64,000 bases of DNA from Niabella aurantiaca DSM 17617 (GCF_000374125.1 NZ_KB893626.1:510679-574678); one strand, 5' to 3'; positions 1-9,330 are shown, counted from the stretch's first letter. The notes: generated from the sequence alone by a model not told the origin. Numbers and translations: made by a program.

Positions 1-305
1 CCCCCGCCGATGAACCATTTGAGGCCGGCTACGGGCTTAATGGGAAAGTGATGCTGGTAGGTTCCCGAAAAGCTGACACTGGGTGCATTTCTCCGGTCAT
101 TACCATACCAGTACCGTTGATCGCCAAAACCGAGATTGAGCTCTATGGCACCCGGCCGGGTAACAAAGAACTTGTAGGAAGCGGCAAAAGCCTCATATTC
201 TGTATGTGAGCTGATGCGGGCACCGATGGCATGGCGGTAACCGGACTGTGCATTTGCAGCCATTGCAACAGCAATGACCACGGTCAAAAAAAATATTTTT
301 TTCAT
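1..305 (-). CDS. Outer membrane beta-barrel protein, N-terminal part (cut by window edge)
   Basis: The reading frame starts at ATG 305 and runs off the left edge, giving about 101 residues. It opens with a signal peptide (MKKIFFLTVVIAVAMAANAQ) that ends in the ANAQ cleavage pattern usual in Bacteroidota. Alternating hydrophobic and aromatic stretches follow (YKFFVTRPGAIELNLGFG, then a Trp/Tyr-rich turn), as in small outer-membrane beta-barrels. The C-terminal strands lie outside the window, so the family cannot be pinned down. It is most likely a porin-like or OmpW-like barrel of unknown substrate. The GH3/beta-lactamase gene follows on the same strand after the 3' end of this window is reached in the opposite direction, so no operon link is seen. 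Confidence 0.6.
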   Translation of the reverse strand, partial: MKKIFFLTVVIAVAMAANAQSGYRHAIGARISSHTEYEAFAASYKFFVTRPGAIELNLGFGDQRYWYGNDRRNAPSVSFSGTYQHHFPIKPVAGLKWFIGG

Positions 306-387
306 TTGTACGAGATTTAACAGGAACGATTTATCAATAAACATACCAAAGCGGCTTATTTCTTACCTGTTTTTACACAAATGAAAA

Positions 388-3315
388 TTAAAGATTCGGG
401 ATGAGGGCCTTGTACAGGGCATCCTGTATATGGCCCCGGATGCTTAAACGGCTAAGGCCCGGGCTGTTGCGCGTAGGATAGACCCTGTTGGAAAGGAAGA
501 TGTACACGATATTGTATTTCGGATCCACCCATACACAGGTACCGGTAAATCCGGTATGACCATAGGCCTGCGGGGATGCATATTTACTCGGGTAGGGGCT
601 GCTGCTGGTAGCATTGTCTTTTTCCGGTTTATCAAAACCGTAGCCCCTCCGGCTGATCGTGCTGTGGTAACCGATAAAATGCTGGATGGTTTCCCATTTA
701 AGCAAACGCAGGCCATTCAATTCCCCGCCATTCAGCAGCATCTGGTATAGTTTTCCCAGGTCATAAGCGTCTGAAAACAAACCAGCGTGTCCGGCTACAC
801 CGCCGGCCAAAGCGGCCCCTTCGTCATGAACCGTTCCGTGTATCAGCTGGTTGCGAAAACCTGTTTCGTTTTCTGTAGGCATGATGCGGTCTAATGGAAA
901 ACGTTGCAGGGGATGATAGCCGGTAGTGGTCATATGCAAGGGCTCATAAAAGGTTTTTTGTACGTATGCTTCCAGCGGCATTTTAGTAATGGTTTCCACG
1001 ATCTTGCCCAAAAACCAGAAGTCGTTGTCGCTGTAAATGTATTTCTTTCCGGGAGGCACCACGGGGCTGTCCAGGATCTTTTTCCAGATAGAGTCTTTAT
1101 AGTCATCCCGGATATAAAGATCCCGGGCCACCTGGGTAGTGAATCCTTCTGTTGGGCTGCTCCGGTATAACTCCGGCCGCACCGTTCCATCGGGATTGAG
1201 GGTTTCTTTATAAAATGCAATAAAGGGTACCATTCCTGCCTGGTGCAGGATGATGTCTTCTAAAGTAAGCCGGGCCTTATTGGTTTTTTTGGTCCAGGGA
1301 AGATAATCGGACAATTTTTTTTTGAGATCGATCTTGCCTTCTTCGTACAGTTTCATGAGCGATACGGTGGTAGCCGAGATCTTTGTAACGGAGGCCAGGT
1401 CAAAGATACTGTTGAGGGTAGCGGGTTTTACGGCATCGTATGTGTAGTTGCCAAAGGCCTTGTGGTAAACAATTTGCCCGTCCTTAGCGGCCAGTACCAC
1501 GCAGCCGGGGTAGGCTTTTTTTTTGATGCCCTCTTCTGCAATCGAATCTACTGCGGCAAACTGCTGGTCGCCGATCGGCTGCATATAGCTTGCTTCCGTC
1601 CCTTTCTGGATCACACCTGTTCCGTATTTCCAATTGCATACGGTAACCGGCAACGTGCCCCTGGCATTGAATTTGGATGTCAGCCAGTCTGCTGCCACTT
1701 CCTGAAAAACGGTGTCGTCCTCATAAGCAGCGATCAATGATCTGGCCATGCAGAAGTTGCCCAATGACAAGGGGTTCCCAAAAACCATGGTTACCGCATT
1801 GTTGCGGTTTAGCTGCCGCCAGTTTTGAAGCGCACTTTGGGAAATGCCATAGTTGCTGCTGCCTTTGCGCAGGGCTATATCATGAAATCCCAGGATCACC
1901 GCATCATAACGGCCCTCTAAGATTTTTTTAACAACGGTGCCTCCCTTTCCGGCAGCGTCCGGGTACCGGATATAAAAGATGTCTGCATGAAGATCCTGTT
2001 TCAGGCGTTGTGCCAGTGCCGTGGAGCCTCCGTTATTGAATCCAACATAAGCCACTTTTTTTCCGGCTAACGGGCGGCTGAAAAACTCATTCCGGAAGCC
2101 GTCGGGATTGATGAGCTTGACAATGGTCAGCGCCTGGCGCGCTATTTTTTCGCGCACCTGGTTGGTGGCTGCATTCAGATCTTCTGTAAGATGGTCGGTA
2201 CTGACCGGAGACAGCTGGCTGAGCCCTAAATTATATTTTGCCAGCAATACCCGTTTTACTTTTGTTTCAATATCCTTCCAGCTCAGCCGTTTCTTTTTGA
2301 TCGCTTCGTTCACGGCCTTAATGGTGCCCGGAACGCTCTCCGGGAGGCAAAGCATATCGTTGCCGGCAATCAGCGCTTCCACTGCAATGGTTCCGCCGGG
2401 AAAGTATTTGGCAACGCCCTTCATTTCCAGTGCATCCGTAAACGTGAGCCCGGTAAAGCCGAGCTGGTCACGTAGCAAGCCGGTAACCGCATTTTTTGAA
2501 ATGGAAGTGGCCCGGTGAGGGGTACGGTCAATGGATGGTACAAATAAATGACCCACCATTACACTTTGTACACCGGCTTTGATCAGTTCTTTAAAAGGGT
2601 AGAGCTCCAGCTCCTGCAGCTGGTCTACGGTTTTATTGATCACCGGCAGATCCAGGTGCGAATCCACGGCCACATCCCCGTGCCCGGGAAAATGCTTGGC
2701 GCTGGCCATGATGCCGGCATCCTGCATGCCCCGCATATAGGCAACACCCATCCGGGCCACCTTGTATTTATTCTCTCCGAAAGAGCGGAAGCCGATTACC
2801 GGGTTATTGGGATTGTTATTGATGTCGACCACCGGCGCATAATTCACCTGCACGCCCAGCCGTTTGTGCTGACGGCCTACGGCCAGCCCCATTTCATAGG
2901 CCAGGCCGGTATCGGCAATGGCCCCCACCGTCATCTGGTACGGGAATTTTATAACACTGTCCAGACGCATGCCAAGGCCATACTCACCGTCGATGGTGAT
3001 CATAATGGGGGTCCTGGCCAGCTGCTGATAATAGTTGGTAAGCTTTGCCTGGCGAATCGGACCTCCCTGGAAAAAGCAGAGCGCTCCAACATTGTATTTT
3101 TTAATGTCATTCGCCACTGCGGCAATATGATCGGCGCCCTTATTGGAATGGGCTCTTACAATGATCAGCTGTGCAATGCGCTGGTCCTTGCTGAGGCTCT
3201 TATAAACACTGTCCACCCACTTGTTTGCGGGAAGATTGCTGTTGTTTTGGGCGTTGATAGATTGACATGTGAAAAGGATCAGGATCCATAATGCATACAA
3301 TCTTTTATTTTTCAT
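388..3315 (-). CDS. Glycoside hydrolase family 3 / class C-type serine hydrolase fusion, exported
   Basis: This 975-residue protein has a signal peptide (residues 1-22, ending NAQ) and two enzyme modules. Residues about 30-370 form a GH3 domain of the NagZ (beta-N-acetylglucosaminidase) type, with the motif KHFPGHGDVAVDSH, which in NagZ carries the catalytic Asp/His loop. A GH3 C-terminal Rossmann-like segment follows (about 400-570). Residues about 590-975 form a beta-lactamase-fold serine hydrolase with SVTK (SxxK), YSDN (YxN) and HTG boxes. The fusion is recurrent in Bacteroidota and probably acts on peptidoglycan fragments in the periplasm or at the cell surface. The sugar specificity and whether the second module is an amidase, esterase or DD-peptidase are inferred only. 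A TAAATTTG element lies upstream at 3346-3353. Confidence 0.9.
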   Translation of the reverse strand: MKNKRLYALWILILFTCQSINAQNNSNLPANKWVDSVYKSLSKDQRIAQLIIVRAHSNKGADHIAAVANDIKKYNVGALCFFQGGPIRQAKLTNYYQQLARTPIMITIDGEYGLGMRLDSVIKFPYQMTVGAIADTGLAYEMGLAVGRQHKRLGVQVNYAPVVDINNNPNNPVIGFRSFGENKYKVARMGVAYMRGMQDAGIMASAKHFPGHGDVAVDSHLDLPVINKTVDQLQELELYPFKELIKAGVQSVMVGHLFVPSIDRTPHRATSISKNAVTGLLRDQLGFTGLTFTDALEMKGVAKYFPGGTIAVEALIAGNDMLCLPESVPGTIKAVNEAIKKKRLSWKDIETKVKRVLLAKYNLGLSQLSPVSTDHLTEDLNAATNQVREKIARQALTIVKLINPDGFRNEFFSRPLAGKKVAYVGFNNGGSTALAQRLKQDLHADIFYIRYPDAAGKGGTVVKKILEGRYDAVILGFHDIALRKGSSNYGISQSALQNWRQLNRNNAVTMVFGNPLSLGNFCMARSLIAAYEDDTVFQEVAADWLTSKFNARGTLPVTVCNWKYGTGVIQKGTEASYMQPIGDQQFAAVDSIAEEGIKKKAYPGCVVLAAKDGQIVYHKAFGNYTYDAVKPATLNSIFDLASVTKISATTVSLMKLYEEGKIDLKKKLSDYLPWTKKTNKARLTLEDIILHQAGMVPFIAFYKETLNPDGTVRPELYRSSPTEGFTTQVARDLYIRDDYKDSIWKKILDSPVVPPGKKYIYSDNDFWFLGKIVETITKMPLEAYVQKTFYEPLHMTTTGYHPLQRFPLDRIMPTENETGFRNQLIHGTVHDEGAALAGGVAGHAGLFSDAYDLGKLYQMLLNGGELNGLRLLKWETIQHFIGYHSTISRRGYGFDKPEKDNATSSSPYPSKYASPQAYGHTGFTGTCVWVDPKYNIVYIFLSNRVYPTRNSPGLSRLSIRGHIQDALYKALIPNL

Positions 3316-3345
3316 GCGTTGCTATTTTTCAGTTACAGATGGTTG

Positions 3346-3353
3346 CAAATTTA
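3346..3353 (-). promoter_or_regulatory. Bacteroidota -7 element for the GH3/beta-lactamase gene
   Basis: On the minus strand this reads TAAATTTG, a perfect match to the Bacteroidota housekeeping -7 consensus TAnnTTTG. It sits 30 nt upstream of the start codon at 3315. No -33 TTTG at the ideal distance is evident. Confidence 0.45.
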
Positions 3354-3437
3354 GGATAATTGAACGTGCAACGAGGGAAATTTGAAGCTGGGTCTGTATT
3401 TGCGGGTTTTTGCGGGTAGCCTGCCCGCAGGTGATCC

Positions 3438-5837
3438 TTATTGAACCCGCAGTAATTTTTGCCTGAAGATCAGGCTTCCGTCGGCGGATATTCCCTGAAC
3501 GGTCATCAGGTACGCACCCTTCAGGTCGGCTGTAAAAAAGGAGCATTCCAGTTTTCCGGTTGCATCGGTATATAACAGGGGCTTCCAGTAAATCGTGCTC
3601 ATCATTTCTTCGGTACCCTGTTTCATGAGAGTACTGTCCATACCATAAAATTCCCGGGACCGGTAAATTAAGTAGTCGGTATTGATCACCGGCCCGTTCT
3701 TACAGCCCATATATACGACCCGCCGGGATATGCCGTTTGCATTGGTATAGTAGGTGCGCCCTACCACCGGCATTGCAAAAGGATAAGGATGGTTGATGCA
3801 GTTTAAAACGCCGTATTGGCAAACATAATCGCCACATTCATTACTGCCATAAGCATAGAATTTCTTTTGGGAACGTACAACAACGGCTTCCAGTGTTTTA
3901 CCCCTTTCCTGTGTATCCATCTTATCCTGCAGTTCATCCTCAGATCGCAACCTGGCAACGGGGCGGTCAATATGCAGGCTGCCGGCAGCATCGGCTGTGG
4001 TTTTTACAAGGCTGTCCGTGATCTTATATTGAAAACCGTCCTTGTTTTTCCCCATGACCTTGATAAACAGTTTTCTTCCATCCCTCACCAGCAGGTCGTT
4101 CTCGTTCAGAAAGAAAATTCCTTCGTGATCCGTGTTTCCAAAACCGAGAATGCTGTCTTTAATGAGCACCAGCTCTTCCGGCTTCTTTATCTTTTTTTCG
4201 AACCGGAACAACTGACCTCTTACGTTCGGTTTTACAATTTTGGCGGTGTCTCCGGCAATGTGCTGCAACTGCTGCCATGTATAACGCCGCCAGCCTTTGA
4301 GCAAAAGCGCTTCTTCCAGCAGCGGCCTGTTGTCCATGAGCCGTCCCTGCCGGTCGTACAGGGAGATGCCTTTCAGCTCATTTTCTAAGTAAAACACGCT
4401 TTCAAGGTCTTTTCGTATATCCGTGGCGATCCGGTTCATTGCCACACAGCTGACCGTTAGTACGGATGAAGTGGGCTGGTTGCCGGCGCCGGTGATGTTT
4501 AATATGGCATCCACCCGATCCCTTGTACCAAAAGATTCTTTGTTAAATATGATGTCCACACCGGCTTTCTGATGATAGCGCGCAAAGATCAGCCGCTCCG
4601 CCAGCGGCCGTCCTTTATCATCAAACACGGTGATCGCATAAATGCCCTTCCGTTCTTTTACCGGCATCAGGATCCTGGAGCTGCTTTTTACGGGGATTGG
4701 CGGTGTACCGATAACGGTGGCGGCGTTGTGCAGGGTGATGGAAATGGTACGCGGAACACTGCTTTGTAATTCTATTTGTAAAGAATCATCCACCACGGCG
4801 GTGGGTATTTTTATCACTACCCCGTCATCCAGTGCGGGAAGAAGATCAAAGCGATAGTTTTTGTTGTTCCAGACCGCCTGCAGGAGATAGCGGGCGCCTT
4901 TTTGCGGCCGGAGGGTAAAGAGCCCTTTTCCATCGGTGCTTATGGGTACGGAGCAGAGGGCTTTTTCGTTCTGCAGCAGCGTTGCGGTCACGGCCACCCC
5001 GCTGCCCGCCACTTTGGCTTCGCAGGCTACCTGGCTTTCCAGGCCATATACCAGGTTGCCGCCTTCGGGGTAAAACCGGAAGCTCAGGGTGTCTGCATTT
5101 TGCGCTGCCGGCAACTTTATGTTCACCGGGTATGTTTCATCCTCGAAGCGGGTGGTGGTGTACAGGACATCGCTGCCGGTGCGGATCCATTTTTTGTCAA
5201 TGAAAACGACTCCTTTCCCCAGCCTGTTTAGTTCAATATGCCGCTCCTTTTGCCCCTTCAGCTGGTAAGAAAATTTTGCCCCCTGCATCAGTTGCCGGTA
5301 CACAAGCGGCACCAGGGCGATACCGACGCCGATTTTATCCGGCGTATTTAAGCTGTCCGGCAATGTAAGTGCTGTTGTATAGTTAAGGATCGCATTGGTT
5401 TTAACGGAAACGGGGAGACGGTACTCCCCGATGGGTTGGTTGTGATGCAGCAGGTTGGTGCTGAACACAATGTGATGCGCGCCGGGCAGGGCACTGTCCG
5501 GCACCAGGAAGTTCCCGGTTGAGATCTGATCGCGGATGGGGAATTTTTTTTGCAGCAGCACTTTATGGGTCACGTCGTCGACCCAGGTGGCAATCAATAC
5601 GGTGGCCGTATCCTGTACCGACTCCGGTTGGGAAAGAATATAACCGGCAAACCACAGCATTTCGTTTTTGGCATAAATATTTTTGTCGGCAATAACGATC
5701 AGTGTCTGACGGGGATGTTGGGCATTGTATGCGTTGAGTCTGCTTTGAAGCAGGTCGGAAACATCCGGCGGCGCCTGTGCGGATGTGCAAAAGGCAGGCA
5801 ATAAAAGAGCCAGCAGTATAATGGCAGGACGGAGCAT
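3438..5837 (-). CDS. MG2 (alpha-2-macroglobulin-like) domain surface protein
   Basis: This is a 799-residue exported protein with a signal peptide (residues 1-20, ending SAQA). Residues about 45-140 match the MG2-like start seen in Bacteroidota macroglobulin-type proteins (DKNIYAKNEMLWFAGYI). Many beta-sandwich repeats follow, and a C-terminal region carries a plug-like VVVR segment and several cysteines. Such proteins are usually annotated as TonB-dependent receptor plug or carboxypeptidase regulatory-like proteins, but no barrel follows here. The start lies 16 nt after the stop of the OmpR-type regulator, so it is probably the last gene of the gldH-kinase-regulator operon. Its molecular function is unknown. 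A role as a surface adhesion or secretion substrate protein is a guess from location and fold. Confidence 0.7.
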   Translation of the reverse strand: MLRPAIILLALLLPAFCTSAQAPPDVSDLLQSRLNAYNAQHPRQTLIVIADKNIYAKNEMLWFAGYILSQPESVQDTATVLIATWVDDVTHKVLLQKKFPIRDQISTGNFLVPDSALPGAHHIVFSTNLLHHNQPIGEYRLPVSVKTNAILNYTTALTLPDSLNTPDKIGVGIALVPLVYRQLMQGAKFSYQLKGQKERHIELNRLGKGVVFIDKKWIRTGSDVLYTTTRFEDETYPVNIKLPAAQNADTLSFRFYPEGGNLVYGLESQVACEAKVAGSGVAVTATLLQNEKALCSVPISTDGKGLFTLRPQKGARYLLQAVWNNKNYRFDLLPALDDGVVIKIPTAVVDDSLQIELQSSVPRTISITLHNAATVIGTPPIPVKSSSRILMPVKERKGIYAITVFDDKGRPLAERLIFARYHQKAGVDIIFNKESFGTRDRVDAILNITGAGNQPTSSVLTVSCVAMNRIATDIRKDLESVFYLENELKGISLYDRQGRLMDNRPLLEEALLLKGWRRYTWQQLQHIAGDTAKIVKPNVRGQLFRFEKKIKKPEELVLIKDSILGFGNTDHEGIFFLNENDLLVRDGRKLFIKVMGKNKDGFQYKITDSLVKTTADAAGSLHIDRPVARLRSEDELQDKMDTQERGKTLEAVVVRSQKKFYAYGSNECGDYVCQYGVLNCINHPYPFAMPVVGRTYYTNANGISRRVVYMGCKNGPVINTDYLIYRSREFYGMDSTLMKQGTEEMMSTIYWKPLLYTDATGKLECSFFTADLKGAYLMTVQGISADGSLIFRQKLLRVQ

Positions 5838-5853
5838 CCCACAAGATAAATAA

Positions 5854-6561
5854 CTATTCGGTGTACTTATACCCTACACCTCTTACCGAATGAAAAAATT
5901 TGGGGTTGCGGCTGTCTTTTTCAAAATATTTCCGGAAGTTGAGAATAAAATTGTCGATGGTGCGGGTGGTCGGATAAACATTGTAGCCCCATACTGCCTG
6001 CAGGATCTTTTCGCGGGGTACAACCTCGTTCTTGTTTTCGATGAGGAGCTTTAGCAGCATGGCTTCTTTTTTGCTCAGCTGGATCTTGCCGGCGTACTTG
6101 GTGACGGCTTCCTGCGCTTTAAAGTCGATGATATTGTCGCCAAAAGTGTAGGAATTGCCAACAGTGCTCTTTTCCTGCAGCCGTTGATTTTTATTGATCA
6201 GTTTTTGTATACGGAGCAGTAGCTCTTCAAGATTAAACGGCTTGGTGAGGTAATCGTCGGCTCCTTTTTTCAGGCCCAGCACCTTGTCGTTACTGGTATT
6301 TTTGGCGCTCAGCATCAGGATCGGCACTTCGTTATTACCCAGGCGAATGGTTTCCGCAACGGCAATGCCATCCATTTCGGGCAGCATAATATCTAATATG
6401 ACCAGGTCGAAATATTCATTTTTTATCGCTTCTATGGCCTGCACTCCGTCAAAGGCCGAGGTAACGGCATAGCCTTCCAGTTCCAGATTTAATTTTAATG
6501 CTTCGTGAAGGTTTTCTTCGTCCTCTACCAGTAATATAGTAGCCGTTTTGTCTCCGTTCAT
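5854..6561 (-). CDS. OmpR/PhoB-family response regulator
   Basis: The 235-residue protein has a receiver domain (residues 7-120) with acidic pocket E13-D14, phospho-acceptor D57 (in FDLVILD) and the conserved Lys of the LTKPF motif. It is followed by a C-terminal winged-helix DNA-binding domain (about 140-233) with the typical TIDNFILNFRKYF recognition region and an RGVGYKY ending. It is encoded 24 nt downstream of the sensor kinase, which is its obvious partner. Regulon and signal are unknown. The flanking gldH and MG2-like genes suggest a cell-envelope role. Confidence 0.93.
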   Translation of the reverse strand: MNGDKTATILLVEDEENLHEALKLNLELEGYAVTSAFDGVQAIEAIKNEYFDLVILDIMLPEMDGIAVAETIRLGNNEVPILMLSAKNTSNDKVLGLKKGADDYLTKPFNLEELLLRIQKLINKNQRLQEKSTVGNSYTFGDNIIDFKAQEAVTKYAGKIQLSKKEAMLLKLLIENKNEVVPREKILQAVWGYNVYPTTRTIDNFILNFRKYFEKDSRNPKFFHSVRGVGYKYTE

Positions 6562-6585
6562 AGTCTGTTGTCTTTTGTCGAACGA

Positions 6586-7575
6586 CTAAGTGTGAAATTT
6601 AACCGCAAAAGTACTCCCGTTCGGTTCATGATTTGTCACTGAAATGTCTGCATTGTGATCTTTGGCGATTTTGTCACATAAATAGAGCCCAAGTCCCGTG
6701 CCCTGCTTTTTACGTGTGGACTCATTGCCGATACGGTAGAATTTTGTAAATATCTTTTTCTTCTCATCATCGGGGATGCCAGGCCCTTCGTCGGTAACCG
6801 AAGCGATCACCTGCCCGGGCTGCCGGGTCAGCGTGATGGTTATGAGGCCTTCTTTGGGGCTGTACTTAAGCGCATTCTCAATGAGGTTGTTGATCAGGAT
6901 CTCCAGTAATAAAGGGTCGCCTTTTATATCCGCATCCGGGTCGATCATCTCCTCAAACCGGCGATCCTGGAACCGTTTTTTGAACTCGGTGATGCGGTCC
7001 GAAAGCAGGTTGGAGAGATTCAGATCTTCCTTATTGATCTTGCGCCCCTGGCCTTCCAGCTGCGCCGATACGAGGATATTGTTGGTAAGAAAATGAAGCC
7101 GGGCGGTTTCCTCAAGGGTCATCGCGATCAGCTTCCGCCGTTTGCCTTCATCCAGATTGTGTTTTAGCAGTGTTTCCAGATTCAGCGTTGCCACGGCGAT
7201 GGGCGTTTTCAGTTCGTGGGTTACGGCCATGGTAAAATTCTGCTGCTGCTGCTGCAGGCGGGCCTGCTGGGTAATATACCGGTAGATGAACAGGGCGCCT
7301 ATAAGGATGAGTCCGAGGAATACGATGCCTTCCCCCGCATATTTTACGCGGTTCCTCCGGTATTCATCTTTAATGAGGTACAGCTGGTCTTTGTAGCGGG
7401 CAGCGGCGGTATCCGGCACTGCAATCTTTAAATGCTCGATCTTTGATTGATGAAGGCGGTTGTTCTGCTGCTCCAGGGAAATAAACCACCAAACCAGCGC
7501 GGCAAGAATATAAACCACCAGCAAATAAAAAAGGGTGGTTGCTTTCTTCGAATATCGCCTGCGCTTTTGCTCCAT
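6586..7575 (-). CDS. Membrane sensor histidine kinase (HisKA/HATPase)
   Basis: The 329-residue kinase has two membrane helices (residues 13-32 and 84-100) that flank a short periplasmic loop of about 50 residues. The dimerisation/phospho-acceptor box is VTHELKTPIA, with H120. The ATPase domain has the N box (NNLIENALKYSP), G1 (DEGPGIPD) and G2 (GTGLGLYL). The start codon lies one base after the gldH stop and the next gene is the OmpR-type regulator, so the three are translated from one message. The small sensor loop gives no clue to the ligand. Confidence 0.93.
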   Translation of the reverse strand: MEQKRRRYSKKATTLFYLLVVYILAALVWWFISLEQQNNRLHQSKIEHLKIAVPDTAAARYKDQLYLIKDEYRRNRVKYAGEGIVFLGLILIGALFIYRYITQQARLQQQQQNFTMAVTHELKTPIAVATLNLETLLKHNLDEGKRRKLIAMTLEETARLHFLTNNILVSAQLEGQGRKINKEDLNLSNLLSDRITEFKKRFQDRRFEEMIDPDADIKGDPLLLEILINNLIENALKYSPKEGLITITLTRQPGQVIASVTDEGPGIPDDEKKKIFTKFYRIGNESTRKKQGTGLGLYLCDKIAKDHNADISVTNHEPNGSTFAVKFHT

Positions 7576-7576
7576 A

Positions 7577-8053
7577 TCATTCGGGGATTGCTGTTATCTT
7601 TTTGATGCCGATGCCTGCATTTAAAATAAAGAGCAGGGGATCGTCTTTCATGAGCTGGCTGATGGTGAACCGGTACCGGTTCTTTTTTAACGGAACATCG
7701 GTGTTTAACCGGATACGGTGATCATACAGGTCGTCAATATTGTTCCCGGCCCATTTTCCGGAAGGGGTTACCAGAGATGCGTTTACCCGGAAGGAAGTTA
7801 TGGGTTGGTTGGCCGTGTCTTTAATGGAGATCCTTGCAACAAGGTTGTTGTAACGGTATTGCTGGGTATGACGTACCAGTAAATAAAGCTGGTATGTTGC
7901 CGTGTCTGCTATGTCAAGTTCTATCACGGCAGGCACATTTTTCCGCCACTCGTGCCGGGGTATATCGGCGATCCGCTCGGTTACCTTTACCTGCCGGCAG
8001 GAAAAAACAGTGCTGATCAAAACAAAAAATAAACAATAAACGAACCGGTCCAT
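7577..8053 (-). CDS. gldH: Gliding motility lipoprotein GldH
   Basis: The frame opens further upstream, but ATG 8053 gives a clean lipoprotein signal (MDRFVYCLFFVLISTVFSC), so that start is chosen; the product is 158 residues. The body matches the GldH pattern: a WRKNVPAVIELDIADT strand, LVRHTQQYRYNNL, a G-K-W-A-G turn and a C-terminal helix YRFTISQLMKDDPL before a final IGIKKI strand. GldH is a periplasm-facing lipoprotein needed for gliding and type IX secretion in Flavobacterium. It also occurs in non-gliding Bacteroidota, so motility is not implied here. It heads an operon with a two-component system. Confidence 0.82.
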   Translation of the reverse strand: MDRFVYCLFFVLISTVFSCRQVKVTERIADIPRHEWRKNVPAVIELDIADTATYQLYLLVRHTQQYRYNNLVARISIKDTANQPITSFRVNASLVTPSGKWAGNNIDDLYDHRIRLNTDVPLKKNRYRFTISQLMKDDPLLFILNAGIGIKKITAIPE

Positions 8054-8068
8054 CGGGGTGCATTTTTG

Positions 8069-8076
8069 CAAATGTA
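8069..8076 (-). promoter_or_regulatory. -7 element upstream of gldH
   Basis: The minus strand reads TACATTTG, a full match to TAnnTTTG. It ends 15 nt before the gldH start codon at 8053, which supports that start rather than the longer frame. Confidence 0.4.
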
Positions 8077-8267
8077 CTATTATACAGCTCATTCGCCATT
8101 GCTGAAACGGGGCCGCTCACGATTTTTTAGTGTTTGCGTGTGCCTGGGCCCTCAGTGAAGTACAAAATGCAGCTGTGGAATGAACCGTATGGAGGCTAAG
8201 GGAGGACCGGGGTATTTCGTTAAAGAGATCTTAAGGCATTTTTATCTCTCAGTGGAGGGTCCGCCGG

Positions 8268-9143
8268 TTACAAAACGTTCAGCACCTGCTCCTTCGCTTT
8301 TTCCAGCTCATCTTTCATCATAACGACCAGCTTTTGAATGGAGGCGTGATAGGCCTTGGACCCCGTGGTATTGATCTCTCTTCCTACTTCCTGCAGGATA
8401 AAGGAAAGCTTCTTCCCCTTTATATCGATATCTTCCTGAGCGGTCTGCATAAAATATGCGCAGTGATTTTTGAGCCGCACCAGCTCTTCGGTGATGTCAA
8501 TTTTTTCAATGTAATAGATCAGCTCCTGCTCGAGGCGGTTGGTGTCGAAGTTTTCCTTCCCCACATTTTCTTCGAGCAGCTTCACGATGTTATCCCGGAT
8601 CATGGACTTGCGGGAGGGGTCCAGCTTTTCTACTTCTGTCTGCAGGGTTTCAATATTACGGATGCGTCCTGTAAGCTCTTCTTTCAGGATCCCGCCTTCA
8701 TTGAGCCGGTGCTGGTTCAGGTCGGCGATCGCTTCTTTCAGCAGTTCCGTAAAGGCCGTGGCATCTTCATCAGACAGGGTCTCACTGGTAGGTGTGATCA
8801 CTTCGGGCAGCTTGATCAATGCGCTCAGGATATTGGAAGTATCTATGTTCAATTCCCTGGAAAGGGTGGACAGAGAATGGTAATACGCTTTTGCAAGATC
8901 TGTATTGATGGTAACAGGCTTTGCATCCCCTGTATCTTTTAAGCTGATGCTGCATTCCACACTGCCCCGGCTCAATCCTTCCGCCAGTGTTTTCCGTATA
9001 GTAAATTCCTGCGATTTTAACAGCGCAGGCAATCTTAATGACAGGTCAAACTGTTTTCCGTTTAGTGATTTGATGTCTACGAGGAAGGTTTTGTTGCCAA
9101 TCGTTTTTTCAGCGCGGCCAAAGCCTGTCATTGATTTGAACAT
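8268..9143 (-). CDS. yicC: YicC-family endoribonuclease
   Basis: This 291-residue protein matches YicC along its whole length. It begins with MFKSMTGFGRAE, has the family VDIKSLNGKQFD motif, a central charged helical region, and the conserved end (LSFILQEVGREINTTGSKA, then QKLVVMMKDELEKAKEQVLNV). YicC proteins are metal-dependent endoribonucleases implicated in RNA turnover in E. coli and B. subtilis. The gene stands alone on the minus strand, with 175 bp to the gldH start. No regulatory signature beyond a near-consensus TATCTTTA upstream of the start is seen. Confidence 0.9.
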   Translation of the reverse strand: MFKSMTGFGRAEKTIGNKTFLVDIKSLNGKQFDLSLRLPALLKSQEFTIRKTLAEGLSRGSVECSISLKDTGDAKPVTINTDLAKAYYHSLSTLSRELNIDTSNILSALIKLPEVITPTSETLSDEDATAFTELLKEAIADLNQHRLNEGGILKEELTGRIRNIETLQTEVEKLDPSRKSMIRDNIVKLLEENVGKENFDTNRLEQELIYYIEKIDITEELVRLKNHCAYFMQTAQEDIDIKGKKLSFILQEVGREINTTGSKAYHASIQKLVVMMKDELEKAKEQVLNVL

Positions 9144-9233
9144 ACATTGATTTTTGTAAAGATAATTATTCGCAACGTCTCTTGTAAAAAATAAAAGAGG
9201 GGAGGAGAAGGCTCCTGGCCCGGTGCCGGGTAT

Positions 9234-9262
9234 AAAAAAATCCCTCCGAAAGTGAAGGGATT
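9234..9262 (-). terminator. Intrinsic terminator, minus strand
   Basis: Perfect 7-bp arms AATCCCT (9239-9245) and AGGGATT (9256-9262) enclose a 10-nt loop. On the minus strand the stem is followed by a run of seven T. It is upstream of yicC, so it ends some transcript other than that of yicC. Confidence 0.6.
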
Positions 9263-9330
9263 ATTTTATAAAGATGGGTTAGTAAGTATGGAAAATAAAA
9301 TTTCCCACCACAATATTAAATATTATTTCG
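9234..9330 (-). ncRNA. Possible small RNA ending in an intrinsic terminator
   Basis: The minus strand holds a terminator-like hairpin (9239-9262) with nothing annotated upstream of it on that strand. About 75 bp before it is a near-consensus -7 element (TAATTTTTG, 9337-9345, one base longer than TAnnTTTG). Together they would define a transcript of about 95-100 nt, with an internal GGAAA/TTTCC stem. No known RNA family is recognised and no expression evidence exists. Confidence 0.2.

Noticed and set aside
3411-3429. TGCGGG/CCCGCA hairpin after the MG2 gene as a terminator
   Set aside because: On the minus strand the stem is followed by A- and C-rich sequence, not T.
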